DNA of 64,000 bases from Ceratodon purpureus (GCA_014871385.1 CM026432.1:4141271-4205270); one strand, 5' to 3'. Shown: positions 44,412 through 57,167, numbered from the stretch's first letter. The notes: a model not told the origin generated them from the letters alone. Numbers and translations: made by a program.

Positions 44412-45435
44412 GTGGTTTCCATTGCAGAGTTGTAGAAAAATAGAACAACATACTCTTACTCAATTTGACAACGATGGGTTTATTGAATATTTATTGTATA
44501 GATTTTATGCTTACATTAACTTATCTTTCACAGGTATGACATCCACGTTTGTAGTCTCAACGTATTACATGTCTATGATAACCAAGCTTGCACGTTTCAT
44601 TGCGTAGACCTAGCACAGTTTTCATTTCCAACCTTGTAATTTGCTCAAGTCATATTTCGGAAGGGACATGTGATGATGTAAGGTTTGTCTCTTTGTCATT
44701 GCAAGGTGGCTGCTCTTAAGAGACACCTTTGAAGTAAAACAAGTCTTTAAAGCATGGTAACTGAAGTAAGATTCTTGATTGTAATATGCATTTATAATAA
44801 GTAACTCATAAATATTCACATCTTTGGTTATTGCAAACTTTAAGTTTTTAAAATTTTGAAATTTTAAAAATAAAATAATTTATTAACAAATGAGCTACCC
44901 AATTGAGGTATGCAACTAGTAATTTAAATGTTAAACTATAAGAATTTCTTTTATTGCCTTTAAACTTTGAATATTTGATGAAAAGAAGGTAAATTATTAA
45001 AAGATTACTCTTTGAATTATATATGTATCTAAATAGAGACTTACAAAAAGTATAATTTGATGACCTTCATTTTAGCAATAGAATTTTAAGCTCCTAGTTC
45101 CCAAAATTAGGAATACAAAAGTAAAATAAATAAATTGCAATTTTAATTTGACTTTCAACTTTTAAATTATTTAAAGTAAATGCCTTGTGGTTTCAAAATC
45201 TAATAGATAACATGAAGTTAGAGGATACACGGTAAGAGCAACATTGAAAATTTTTGTTTTAAGAATATTATATAAATATCCATTTTTGGCTTTAACAAAC
45301 AAAATATTTTGTTTCATTTTATAAATAACTATCATTATTTGATATATAGTATATACATTCTATAACAACTTTTGCTTTTGAATCCACTTTTATTTTTAAA
45401 AACATTTTTTTATTATATTTTTACTTTAACTTCAT
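44412..45435. other. AT-rich region upstream of the F-box gene
   Basis: No coding content recognised. The TATA box of the F-box gene lies at its right end. Confidence 0.5.
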
Positions 45436-45443
45436 TATATAAG
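45436..45443 (+). promoter_or_regulatory. Candidate TATA box of the F-box gene
   Basis: TATATAAG about 90 bp upstream of ATG 45534, a plausible distance for a short leader. Confidence 0.45.
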
Positions 45444-45533
45444 ATCTACATTACAGTGACCATTCTCATCAGTCTTCTATGTTTTGAATAGAATAAATTC
45501 ATGTCATAAAGTGAAACAAGTTGATCTTATTAC

Positions 45534-46748
45534 ATGAATTATTACAAAATGGCCACATTATGGAGTCAACTCCCTTTGGAAGTTGTTGAACAAGTATTGT
45601 CTTTTTTACCGATACCGGATTTGTGTAGATATTGTACTACGTGCAAAACATGGAATGAGCTTATCAACAACCCCGCCTTTAGTATGCTACATGTGCGCAA
45701 TAGAAATAAACATTCATCTTTTATAGCAATACATTCTATTACCTCTTCCATTCAAAATGGACATAGAGTGTATATTCAAGAGAGCCAAGTATTGTGTTTC
45801 CTTGATATTAACGCAAAGAAATGGTACTCGATGAAACCTCGTGATGCTCTTGAAACACAATTCCTATTTGACCCTCAATACTTTAAAATTGTGGCAATGG
45901 ATCGAGGTCTTGTGCTTCTCAAAGTTTCTAAGAGAGCTCCTAAACTATGTCATCATGAAAGTGGTTGTACACAACTATGTGTATGGAATCCTATTAAAAA
46001 CATTAAGATTAAATTGCCATGCGTACCAAATCATAGCCATGATCATTCTCGTTCATTCATAAATTTTGTTGTCAATGACATTGCCGAGACTTTCAAGGTA
46101 TTTGTTATACAATATTGGGAAAGTCGTGTGGTGGTTATATATGATTCCGTTATGAAGGAGTGGAAGGTGTCAAGCAAACTTGAAATGAACAATATAAGGA
46201 TATGTTTTATCCTAAAAAGTATTGTATTTCAAAATCTTCTATATATTTTATGTTATGTAAATCCTTGTTCACGTGCTCACTATGAATTATGGAGGTACAA
46301 CTCGCTTGGAGATATTTGGGAAAGAATACATTTTGCGGAGGGTTGCTTTAATGAACGTGATGACTTTACATGTGAATCTTATAAACAATTCGTTGTAAGC
46401 GACGAGCGCCTTTTTATTACGTATTGGCATTTCTTACAAGAAGTATTTGAAGTGCATGAAATTGATATCCAAAGAAGGTCTACGAAGGTATTATTGTTAT
46501 GGACAAGAAGGCACATTATGAGAACTTTTGATATAGAACATTCTCATGGCATATATGTTATCGGTTTCAATAAGTCCCTCATGCTTGGACACAATTTATC
46601 AAGAAATATTGTTATTTTTGATGTAGAAACAAAAGAGACCAATTTTGACTGGCCTCAACTTCCTTTAAGAAAATTAAGGGTAGAAAAGGAGAGTTATTCA
46701 TTGATGGGCAAGCAAATGGATTTTCTTCTTCCTGGTACACTTAAGTAA
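45534..46748 (+). CDS. Intronless F-box protein, 404 aa
   Basis: F-box proteins bind SKP1 and act as substrate receptors of SCF ubiquitin ligases. The F-box is at about residues 9-55: LWSQLPLEVVEQVLSFLPIP, then DLCRYCTTCKTWNELI. The remaining 350 residues lack clear Kelch signatures but have the beta-rich, Trp/Tyr-spaced character of plant FBK or F-box-associated domains (for example WNPIKNIKIKLPCVP and YNSLGDIWERIHF). The second Met (residue 6, MATLWSQLP) is an alternative start. The ORF is complete, single-exon and AT-rich like its surroundings, and the substrate cannot be predicted. Lineage-specific intronless F-box genes of this kind often turn over quickly, so it may be a young family member. 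Confidence 0.88.
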   Translation: MNYYKMATLWSQLPLEVVEQVLSFLPIPDLCRYCTTCKTWNELINNPAFSMLHVRNRNKHSSFIAIHSITSSIQNGHRVYIQESQVLCFLDINAKKWYSMKPRDALETQFLFDPQYFKIVAMDRGLVLLKVSKRAPKLCHHESGCTQLCVWNPIKNIKIKLPCVPNHSHDHSRSFINFVVNDIAETFKVFVIQYWESRVVVIYDSVMKEWKVSSKLEMNNIRICFILKSIVFQNLLYILCYVNPCSRAHYELWRYNSLGDIWERIHFAEGCFNERDDFTCESYKQFVVSDERLFITYWHFLQEVFEVHEIDIQRRSTKVLLLWTRRHIMRTFDIEHSHGIYVIGFNKSLMLGHNLSRNIVIFDVETKETNFDWPQLPLRKLRVEKESYSLMGKQMDFLLPGTLK

Positions 46749-46997
46749 CCACTGATTATGTCATTTGATGTAGACTTTATTCTCTATGTAATGAAATGTT
46801 CATTTGAAACACCCTTATATTAAATGTATCTTGATAAAATTTACTTTATATATTATTTGTTATAGCTCAGCATATATATCTTGGAAAAATCCACAAGTAA
46901 GGGCATATGTCCATAGAACGCTCTAAAAACTCTTTTGTTGATAGGTGACCCAAGAGAGTTAAGATTCACATTATGTTAAGCATATCATTGGTTGATT

Positions 46998-47029
<32 letters not shown>

Positions 47030-47033
<4 letters not shown>

Positions 47034-48208
47034 ATTGGGTTGCTCTTATACCCGTATTTGATTTAGAATTTATTTTCTGGCTAATAAATAAGGTTTCTAT
47101 CACAATGATTTAGACAGAAGTTGCACTCTTCAGTTATGTAGGCTTGCAAATTAATTTGCACATTACTTGAAAAAGTGTGCAAGCAATTACATAGTCACTT
47201 TATTATGGCATGATATGCTAACTAAGGTGTAAATTAGTGAAACCCACCCACCTCCCTTACACCTGGCTTCCTGGTAATTACTCCAAACTTGAAGCTTACT
47301 TTACTTGGGGCTTACTACAAGCTTGAACTTTACTCTTTGCGAGGCACTAATCTATGACCATTTGATCTAGGTTAACCTTCATCTAAGGGTCAGAGATGAT
47401 TGGTCTTGCAAGGCTGTTCATTATTACAGGCTGTTCATTTGCACAGACTCTCCATATAATGAACAAGTGAATCTCTAGAGACTCCTTTGAGGGTATACAA
47501 CCTTGGGAGTTTCTTTGCCATATGCATCTGTTTACTTGTCTGCTTTGAAAGTAATTCTAGTTTGCTACATGTGTGTGAGAGATTTTAAGAGCTTGTGAAG
47601 TTTTGGTTTATGGTGGTGTGGAGCTGAAGTGCAACATGGCTGAGTCTGGTGGAACTACTAGTCAGGTCTTCTAATTTATGTTTGCAATTAGACTCTTTCA
47701 TCTCTCCCTTTGATTTATATGTTTGGTGTAGGGTTTGATTTTTCTTGTGACTGCAATAACAAGCTGTAAAGGGCTGTTGACACCTTGTCTACAAACATAA
47801 TCCTAACTGTGGTTTTGGTTGTGTTTATGGGGACAGGTGAGGTCCTTTACCTCTGGATTTTTCTTACTTTACTACATCAACATTCAAGGGATGAGATGAT
47901 TTCTGGAGACTCAAACTATTTTGTGTTTGATCTTGTATTGTCAGTTTTAAGACAAACTTTTCTCTATTATTTGGATTGTTTTGTCATACACTACTATATT
48001 GTAAGTAGTGTGTTGATTGAGAATTCTTTGGTGAAAAGTACTATGTGTCTATACTGGTAATTTGGAATCACAAGAGAGTGTACAGATTTGATTAGGTTTG
48101 AATTGAGAATGGGCTGATTGAGAATGAAATTTGGTGAGGAAGGTGATAAAAGCTGCCCTGTAAAGGGATGTCCCGCCCACCCACCCTTAGGGGTAGGGAA
48201 GTTTTTTT
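47030..48208. repeat. 1,179-bp direct repeat, copy 1
   Basis: Apparently identical to 48928-50106 wherever I compared them (constant offset 1,898 bp). It begins AAATATTGGGTTGCTC after a T-tract and ends GGGGTAGGGAAGTTTTTTT. It contains a TATA-like CATATAATG (47451-47459) and, about 180 bp later, an ATG opening MAESGGTTSQ before a GT. Identity implies recent duplication or gene conversion. Confidence 0.92.
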
Positions 48209-48927
48209 ACATCTATCCATAGAGAGACGGTTGAATCTCTCTCAGCTTTTATTTCTTTTCTTATCATTTTTCTTTACTGATTGCTGTTTTAGGAGGCCTA
48301 GCAGGGTCCATTATGGCAGCAGGATTCAATTTCTCTCTCAGCTTTGGTTTCATTTCCTTTCTCTAATTTTACCTTACTGATTGTTATTTTAGGAGCCCAA
48401 AGAGGGTCCAATTTGGCAATTTTATACCTGCAAATATGATAAGTGGAGAGACCTTCCCTTTTCATATTCTCAATATATTATGTTTGATTCAAATCGACCA
48501 ATTAAACAGTCTTATAGTGTGGGTGTATCCCAAACTGTTCCAATTCTGTACCTTCTAGCTCTATGGAAGCTGCATTGAAAGAGATTCTTATTTTAATCTC
48601 TACCATGGTCAAGAATGGTTTCCAAGAACATTGGCTTGGACACCTAATCTCAACTTTTCTGGGTAATGGTCCATTTCCAGGAATCAAGTTTGACATACAA
48701 GAATTGATTTCCAGAATTAGGTATTGACTCAAAGGTCATGCCTATTTTGTTCTAATTGCTACTAAAAAGAAAAAGAAAATTATTGGTTCTTTTTTTAAAA
48801 ATAGAACCATATACAGTGAAGAGCTTGGTGTACTCCTCAGTAAGAGGGTACACCAAGTACTCTTACTGAGGCACGTTCACCAAGGGTGGTAGGCGGGCTT
48901 TTTTCTTTTTTTCTTTTTTTCTTTTTT
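48209..48927. other. 719-bp segment between the two identical repeats
   Basis: It holds an internal imperfect tandem repeat (about 48234-48310 and 48327-48410, sharing CTCTCTCAGCTTT, TTACTGATTG and AGGGTCCA). Near its right end is a hairpin of CTTGGTGTACTCCTCAGTAAG against its near-complement, ending CACCAAG (48826-48882). It ends in a C/T-rich tract. No coding content is certain. Confidence 0.6.
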
Positions 48928-50106
48928 AAATATTGGGTTGCTCTTATACCCGTATTTGATTTAGAATTTATTTTCTGGCTAATAAATAAGGTTTCTATCA
49001 CAATGATTTAGACAGAAGTTGCACTCTTCAGTTATGTAGGCTTGCAAATTAATTTGCACATTACTTGAAAAAGTGTGCAAGCAATTACATAGTCACTTTA
49101 TTATGGCATGATATGCTAACTAAGGTGTAAATTAGTGAAACCCACCCACCTCCCTTACACCTGGCTTCCTGGTAATTACTCCAAACTTGAAGCTTACTTT
49201 ACTTGGGGCTTACTACAAGCTTGAACTTTACTCTTTGCGAGGCACTAATCTATGACCATTTGATCTAGGTTAACCTTCATCTAAGGGTCAGAGATGATTG
49301 GTCTTGCAAGGCTGTTCATTATTACAGGCTGTTCATTTGCACAGACTCTCCATATAATGAACAAGTGAATCTCTAGAGACTCCTTTGAGGGTATACAACC
49401 TTGGGAGTTTCTTTGCCATATGCATCTGTTTACTTGTCTGCTTTGAAAGTAATTCTAGTTTGCTACATGTGTGTGAGAGATTTTAAGAGCTTGTGAAGTT
49501 TTGGTTTATGGTGGTGTGGAGCTGAAGTGCAACATGGCTGAGTCTGGTGGAACTACTAGTCAGGTCTTCTAATTTATGTTTGCAATTAGACTCTTTCATC
49601 TCTCCCTTTGATTTATATGTTTGGTGTAGGGTTTGATTTTTCTTGTGACTGCAATAACAAGCTGTAAAGGGCTGTTGACACCTTGTCTACAAACATAATC
49701 CTAACTGTGGTTTTGGTTGTGTTTATGGGGACAGGTGAGGTCCTTTACCTCTGGATTTTTCTTACTTTACTACATCAACATTCAAGGGATGAGATGATTT
49801 CTGGAGACTCAAACTATTTTGTGTTTGATCTTGTATTGTCAGTTTTAAGACAAACTTTTCTCTATTATTTGGATTGTTTTGTCATACACTACTATATTGT
49901 AAGTAGTGTGTTGATTGAGAATTCTTTGGTGAAAAGTACTATGTGTCTATACTGGTAATTTGGAATCACAAGAGAGTGTACAGATTTGATTAGGTTTGAA
50001 TTGAGAATGGGCTGATTGAGAATGAAATTTGGTGAGGAAGGTGATAAAAGCTGCCCTGTAAAGGGATGTCCCGCCCACCCACCCTTAGGGGTAGGGAAGT
50101 TTTTTC
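48928..50106. repeat. 1,179-bp direct repeat, copy 2
   Basis: Second copy of 47030-48208. It is preceded by a TTTTTTC-rich tract rather than the pure T-run of copy 1 and followed by CAATAATGAATTG, unlike the sequence after copy 1. The shared part therefore ends sharply at T-tracts on both sides. Confidence 0.92.
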
Positions 50107-51340
50107 AATAATGAATTGTAGTTATTTTTTACTTCAATGAATGCATGTAATGGTGGAAACCAAATAACTCTGTGATTCATTTCTTGAACAGCTACTCATT
50201 TTGGAAATCTAGCCAGGTTGAGGATTTTAATTTTTAGTATGGAGTAGAGGTGGTTAGTGTGACCAGCCCTAGATGTTGCATATATTCTTTGGTTCCTTTA
50301 TCTAAGCATAATTATAATAACATGAACTAATGTCGTAAAATTTTATTTTTACATTGATAGGTATTCATATTTTAGAAAGAATAAACTTTTCATCTATATT
50401 TTGATATTTTTTGTTTAGAATAAACAATATCATGCAATATCTTCTTGAAACTCAAGTCATTTTGAACATTTTGTATCCAATTTAGACACATATAAATTTT
50501 TCAATAATATTTATAAATTTGATTTTATTATAAGTTCATTTATCAATCAATGAGTCTTATTAAATTTAATGGTGTATATATATTTAGAGGTTTTGGTCAC
50601 TTTTGAGGATTTACTGAGATGAAATATTTTAAATGTCAAAATCACCAAGATATGTTGATTCTTAAGGTTTAATTGATGATGATAAAAAAAGAAACTGAAG
50701 AAATCAAAATCTTCTACGTGTGACAAAATAATTGGATAAATTTGCCAATTTTAATAAACCCAATAAATATATTTAGACAAAAAGAAATCTCTATCCAAAA
50801 TATGGATGAAAATGGAATTATTTGGCTACAATATCTAATGGTGTGTTGCCACCTCAATGTTTCTCTAAAACCTCAACAACAACAAACCAAAAAAAACAAA
50901 AAAAAACCAAAAAAAAAACAACAACAACAACAACAATTAAAACCTTTTATTACTATCAATGAAGATTCGAAGAAGATTATCTTCTACACACACAAAATTC
51001 TAATACTCAAATTCACATAACAAAACCTTAGTCCAAAGAGCACACATGTCCATTCTTGCACCTGGTTGCAATTGAAAGCTAAATCTGCAGAACGTTGAAG
51101 GTCCTCCATGCAAAGTTCAAACCTACAAAGGCCCTGCATGAATCTCCCATCTTTCAACGTTGTTCCCATAATTGAGACCGAAAACTGGAATCCGGGCTGG
51201 ATGGGGGACACTTAACAGGCCATATAAAAACACAACAAAAAAACAATAGAAATATAATTAAAATATAACACAGTGCTGGCTTCATATTCGAAACCTTGGT
51301 CCACCATTCTTCTATTCTTCCATGCTTCCACCGCCGTACA
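50107..51340. other. AT-rich intergenic with a CAA/A-rich tract
   Basis: 50872-50937 is an A-rich, CAA-repeat low-complexity tract. No gene is supported. Confidence 0.5.
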
Positions 51341-51488
51341 GGAGCAACTGTACTGCTAAACTGAATACAGCCCTGGACACAAGCTCAACTGTAGAGATGC
51401 TTTGTAGACTGCGCCGCAGTAAATTAGCATCTCCACCACTGAGCCTGTGTTCAGGGCTTGGTATTCAGTTCAGCTTTAAAGTTGCTCC
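51341..51488. mobile_element. 148-bp imperfect foldback element (MITE candidate)
   Basis: Starts GGAGCAACTGTACTGCT and ends with GTTGCTCC. The right arm, complemented, reads GGAGCAACTTTAAAGCTGAA and continues to match the left arm through CTGAATA and GCCCTG to a GAGATGC/GCATCTC pair. The arms are about 50-60 bp. No clear target duplication is seen in the flanks. Confidence 0.7.
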
Positions 51489-54358
51489 AATGTAACAGTA
51501 ACAATATTGTTGATAGTCCACTAACTGCAGCCAAAACTGGAACCACTCTGCCGACTCCGAAGTTACTGATGTCGATCGCAGCTCCGAAGTCATGGTGGTA
51601 ACACGTCGAGTTGGTTCAGTTCGACTGCAGGAACGGCGCCGTTTCGATCGATCCGTCACCGTCTTGCACGTCTTCTGAAACTGGGTACTTCATGAAGCAG
51701 TAGTACACTGCACAACTGGCTTTGATGATGCGCGCGGCTCTGCAGCTTATTCACCTTCGGCTCACCTTGCCAGTTTGATGAACCTCCATCACCACTCCTC
51801 GACATGATTTGGCCTGCGCCTGGATCTACACTAGTTTTGGAAGTGTGCACGTACCGCTGCAAGTTGCAGGTACGCGCAATCTACAGATGCATGAAATCAG
51901 AGTTCAAGACACGGAGGACGGAGGACCAAGCTGGCTTACTGTGTATTCACTGTGCGTCAATACACAGTGAATTAGAAACACAGTATTGGCCGACTACATA
52001 TCATGGAATTATCAGAGCGCAGGATTTGATAAGACAGGTCTGTGGTGAACTGTGGTGTAGGCTGCATGGTGCAGCTCAAATCCTGTCTACTCAAATACAC
52101 GATACAGTGGGGAAACTCTAGCTGTCAGGCGACTAATACGAAGATTGCAGTACTTGTTGCACTACTAGGAGGTGCTGAGCGAGGGTATTTATACTCAAGG
52201 TCTAACTGGTATTCATGTTCAACCTGAGTTGAATCAATGCCACATGGAACCAATCCTTGAACTTCTCAAACAAGAAAGAAGTCCAGGGAATAAATTGACA
52301 TTCTTTGGGCAGCTGGCAGAATTTAGGATTCGAGCAGTGGATTACACTGTCATACTATCAGATTACAGCTAGAATTCGTGAATTTTACATGCAAGCTCGT
52401 GCTCAAGTTTCACCTCGCAATTAAAAAACTTGATGAGCATAAGAGGCATTAGAGCATTAGAGGCAGAGATTAACACAAGAGTTTGTGGCTTCACCAGAAT
52501 CGGTGGGTTGTAAGATCAGCCTGAGAGTAACATCTTCTGATTGTGATGTACCATGTTAGTGACCCTTCTTAAACTTTACCATCAAACTAAATTTGTACAC
52601 GATCTGTAGATGGTGCATGCACGTTTTGGAAATTTTCACTTCCCAAAAGTCTGAATTGTTTTGACTTTAAATCTTCGCTTTTGAGTGTGTTTTCTAAGTC
52701 TCGTTTTGCAACTAGGGTGAAGTTAGATCAGGAGGCTTTGTGGAAACCGCGCCCAAAATGATCTGGGTGCTGAGGATCAAACCATGACGTCCCACTAATT
52801 TGACTGGTGCCTCTACTGGTGATCGGTGGACTGAGGACTCGGAACACTATGAGATAAGAACATTAACAGGTCTGAAGCACTCAACATTAGTGCAAGTTAA
52901 GAATTGACGTGCCAGCTCAATTGACTGCATAAACTGCATGAAGACTGTCTCCCGGGACCCCAAATCTGTGTGAAAACAATCAATAATGTACTTGAGAATT
53001 TCGATTCGCTTCTCAATCTGCAGCTACACAGGAGCTTTCTCTACCAAAAAAATTAGCAAACTGTTAAGGTTTGAGTCAAAGTTGACAGAATCATCAGAAT
53101 CCTTGACTGAGAATCGATACTGTTTAAACTGGGACAAGGATTATGTACCCAAATGGATAAATTAAAAGAAAAAAAACTCTCAGGGCTCTGGAGGACCGTG
53201 CAGAAGAGTGTCGAAGTTGAATATAAAATAACTTTTTCAATTGACTGCGATAATTTAATGGGTAACCGCTTATGGGTGGCTTCTGCATCCACTTCTTTGC
53301 GGCTTGCAACTGAAAAATATAAGGTCATGTTGGTCAAAATTCAAACCTCCACTCTAGTTCTGCCACTTGCTGCCTTTTCTACTCAACCCTTAATTCAAGG
53401 AAAGTAATTATAAAGAAATAATCTGAGGAACATATGTTTGCGTGGTCCTCCGGACTGATGGGGTTTTCTCTCGTGAAGTGTTTACACATGCTTCGACAGT
53501 TTGAGTATCTGGAAGCAGGTGAGGAAGTTGCAATATGTAACCAATCAGGCTATGCCGGTACAGAACTCCTAAAGGCTGAAGTGTGCAGTCTTCTGAATCC
53601 TGCACAGTGGCAGTTGAATGTCAAACGATTCTTGCATCGGTTAAAGATTCCTCTAGATTGGTCCTTTTGAGGAACATGCATGATGTCATTGCAGAAAGTA
53701 ATGACGGTATATTACAAAACTTTGTACCGATGCCCCTCAGTTTTGCACAAACAAGGAGCTCATTGTCCGACACCTGTAGTAGAAAAGGAAATCAGAGCTG
53801 ATCAAAGCATACGAAATTGCTTCGGTACTTGCCGCCATGCCCTAAAAGACTCCTACAGCAATTACATCCAATGTTTCGGCCAAACGAGTCTACTAGTACT
53901 TATAGTCGGCAAAACATCAGTTAGAGCACACTCGGCACAGTTTTGTATCCACTTCTAGCTCCTCATATTGCAGAATTCTCACAACCTCAGTCCTCACAGC
54001 CTCAGTCCTCTATCAGGTAGGTGTTGGAACACATCTATACACACATTGGCATTGTTTGGATTGTTAGAATTTGCATGTACCTAGTGTTAGAACTGATTCC
54101 TCGAATCGTCACTTAGTATTGTTGTATCTAGATGATCATTGATCAATGCATTGGTAGGTAACAGATATAGGTAATTAGTGGCAGATTAAGCAACCATTAC
54201 CTAAGCTAATCGATACATGGTCATGAATTATACATATAAATATGCTTGCACTTCAGAGGAGTATACTGTGACCACGAAGTTTCAGAACCTTCTCACAAGT
54301 GATGCTGATTCATGTTCAATCCATTACAATTGCAGGAGTAAGAAACAACGTCACAAAC
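51489..54358. other. Intergenic, no supported gene
   Basis: Several open frames of 60-105 codons (51804-52121, 53053-53337, 53680-53958) overlap on both strands and show no domain. A TTGCAG acceptor-like site at 54330-54335 just before the next gene suggests a 5' UTR intron for it. Confidence 0.45.
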
Positions 54359-55641
54359 ATGTCTAATCTTGCGCTTGTCCAAGATGGCTTCCACAAGGAG
54401 GATCCATTGAGCACTTTGAAGGTGGTGACTAAACCCATTCCCAAAGCTTCACCCGGGCAGGTGGTTGTGCACATCACATTGCGACCCATCAACCCTGTGG
54501 ATTTTATGACTCTCCGTGGCGGAAATGTCGTCAATGGATCTGCAGGATCTGAGGGCTTCGGTATTGTCCATGAGGTATTGTCCACGCATCACAAATGATT
54601 TGCACACTATCTTTCATTCTTCGACTGATTCTACCCTTTAAAAAGCAATGGTGAAGTCAGACATTTTTAGAATTGCGATTATTGTCACAACTAAATTGAA
54701 CTGACTTCACAATGCTATTTGTTCATAGATCTTTGGTGGTTTTAGTTAAATTTTTGCACCATGAGATTCGGATTGGAGACCGTCAGCAAAAGAGATGTAT
54801 GAAACTTTTGCTTCAAGAAGATGCAGTTGCAATTCTCAGTCTAGTGTTGATCTGATTTGCTTGACAGGTTGGCGAAGGAGTGACAAAGTTGCACAAAGGG
54901 CAGCGAGTGATTCCCGTAACAGCGCCGGGAAGCAACAAAGGCAACGGATCGTTCCAGAAGTACGTCGCTATCGATGCAGATTTCGTATTGCCAGTTCCAG
55001 GCTACATGTCCGACGAGGTCGCCGCCCAGTTCGTGGTTAACCCATGGACCGCGTACTCACTGCTGAAGCTTCTCGAGGTACCTAAAGGCGAGTACATCAT
55101 CCAGAGCGCAGCCGGTTCCACACTCGGCAAAATCGTGATCTGCCTGGCTAAGCACTACGGCATCAAGACGATCAACATCGTACGCCGCTCATCCCAGATA
55201 GCCGAGCTCAAGGCATTGGGCGCCGACGAGGTCATCTGCTCTGCCGAGGAAGACGTGGGTGCCAAACTGAAAGAGATCACCGGTGGGAAAGGCGCATGGG
55301 GTGGACTGGACGCCGTTTTTGGCACCATGACGCCCATGATTGCCGGCGGGGTGAGAGACGAAGGGAAGGTCTACGTGTATGGAATGCTGGGAGGATATTC
55401 CACAACCTTAGGCGTAGGGGATCTTTTCCGAGGTGTAATCATCACGGCCTTCGTCTCCTTCAAGCTACTCGCCGTCCCGGAGAAGATCCACGCTCTGGCT
55501 GGCGAGGTTGCGCCTCTGGTGAAGGACGGGGTCATCCCCGTCGCGGAAGTCGAGAAGTATGATTTGAAGGAGTTCAAGACTGCCCTTGCTAAGGCAGGTG
55601 AATCCGGACGCGCCGGCAAGATTTTGCTCGTGACCGCGTAG
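54359..55641 (+). CDS. MDR-family oxidoreductase (2-enoyl reductase / quinone oxidoreductase-like), 329 aa
   Basis: A medium-chain dehydrogenase/reductase, probably NADPH-dependent. Exon 54359-54574 (donor GTATTG) joins in phase to 54868-55641 (acceptor TTGACAG). The N-terminal GroES-like part contains GQVVVHITLRPINPVDFMTL. The nucleotide-binding part has NPWTAYSLLKLLEVPKGEYI, QSAAGSTLGKIVICLAK, INIVRRSSQIAELKALGADE and the VYVYGMLGG strand. The Cys/His zinc ligands of alcohol dehydrogenases are absent, as in MECR and quinone oxidoreductases. The protein starts directly in the domain (MSNLALVQDGFHKEDPLSTL), without an organelle transit peptide, so it is likely cytosolic, unlike mitochondrial MECR. 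The second exon is GC-rich. The exact substrate is not predictable. Confidence 0.88.
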
Positions 55642-57167
55642 AATGAACGCATTCTCATCCTTCGTCTGGTCTCAAAATATCATGTGCATACTGTGAGATC
55701 ACAATGTTACTGCAGTTGTGTCAAAGTGTTCAATAAGAAGCATTTAACAGGTTTGGTCTACTTAGAGACTGGTGTGATGCAAGGAGTACTGGTTGTGTCT
55801 CTTTAAAACCTCCTGGTTTAAGCTACGTACCTGACACAGGCAGACATCCCTAGTACAAGTATTGCCGTGAGATCTTTCGGGATAGTAAAAGGCTAGTATG
55901 TCTCAGTACTAGTGAGTGATGTTTTTCAGTCACTGAAAACGCTGGTGATATGTGTTTTGAGTTCGATTGTGTACCTGTCTGGGATTGAGAGTTTTGGAAG
56001 TTTGGACTCAGAACTCACATGCTCGTTCCACTGTGAATATAAATTGAAGTTGCGTGAAACAGTCTGCGTTGGATTCTTGATACGAGAAGTCACCAGGTCA
56101 TGTTGTTGTGACCATTGCTTGCAAGGCAGATTTGAAGTGGTGTAGCACTAGAGGGGTAACGAAGTTTCAGAGTATTGAATATTTCTAGACTGGAAATTAT
56201 TGGTATTGTACGTGAACTTGTAGAGATCGGCATCTGCAGGTTCACAGTTGATCAATGCTTGATCAGTTTGAACGTTGAAACACTGAAAGTCCGAGTCAGT
56301 TTAATCCAACTCTGCATCCACTAACAAGACCCCAAAATGAATCTAACAAGTTAGCTTTTCAAATCGATCACTCACAAACTGAGAAGAGATCAAATACGTT
56401 TCTGATCTCCTAAACCCCGACAAGGATTAATCTCCTTCATTGTTTCAACTTCTGTCCCCTGCTCCGATTGCCATAAATTTAACGCAGCAGAAATTTAATC
56501 TGCAAAAGCAAATTTTTAACCTTCGCCAACACAGAGTCACTCTTGTCACGAAATGCCATGCTCCGATCATCTTTTCAGAAGCTTGACGATGACCAAAAAA
56601 CCTGCAATGTCGAAGTATTAAGTTTCAATCCCAATGTCCCATGCATAAGATATCCAGACTTACACTCACCTTTTCTGGATCATGCAGTCCAGTGCGAACT
56701 TTCTTTACCACTTCTGTGCACGCAGCACAAGTACAATAGTGGGACTTGTACACTCAGACATGCAATATCAGGGCTGGCAGAGGGAGTGGGGTTTTGGTTC
56801 ATGGTGGCCCATCTCCTACTTCGTAGGACTGTGGTGCTTCATAATATTGCATGATAACACTTTCCTTTGCTCGCTTCACCTCTTTAGGTTCAAACATCCA
56901 GTGTTTCAGAAGCAATCAAAATACTCCAAAATAGTAGTTCCATGATGTCAAACTTCTTCCCCCTTTAGTTCCATCTTTTTTATTTAAAATCTAAATTTTT
57001 GTACTCCAAACACTTCTTGATCCCAACTTTTTCACAAATCTTGTTTTTTGTACTCCAAACAAGTCTTCTTTTACCGAGATCCAAGTTCATGTGGTTGATA
57101 ACTTGATGCTTGATGTAATTCTACTTCTCCAAGTCCTTGACTTAGTGCTTTAATATCTTGTGGCCAA
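55642..57167. other. Intergenic, no supported gene
   Basis: The 3' UTR of the oxidoreductase followed by non-coding DNA. The open frames at 55912-56145 and 56543-56945 show no domain. Confidence 0.5.

Noticed and set aside
47785-49958. 91-codon hydrophobic frame present twice (47785-48060 and 49683-49958)
   Set aside because: Both lie in the identical duplicated repeat and lack an ATG at the start. Duplication explains the recurrence, not selection.
51804-53958. Several 60-105-codon frames on both strands
   Set aside because: They overlap each other, show no domain, and have composition like the surrounding intergenic DNA.
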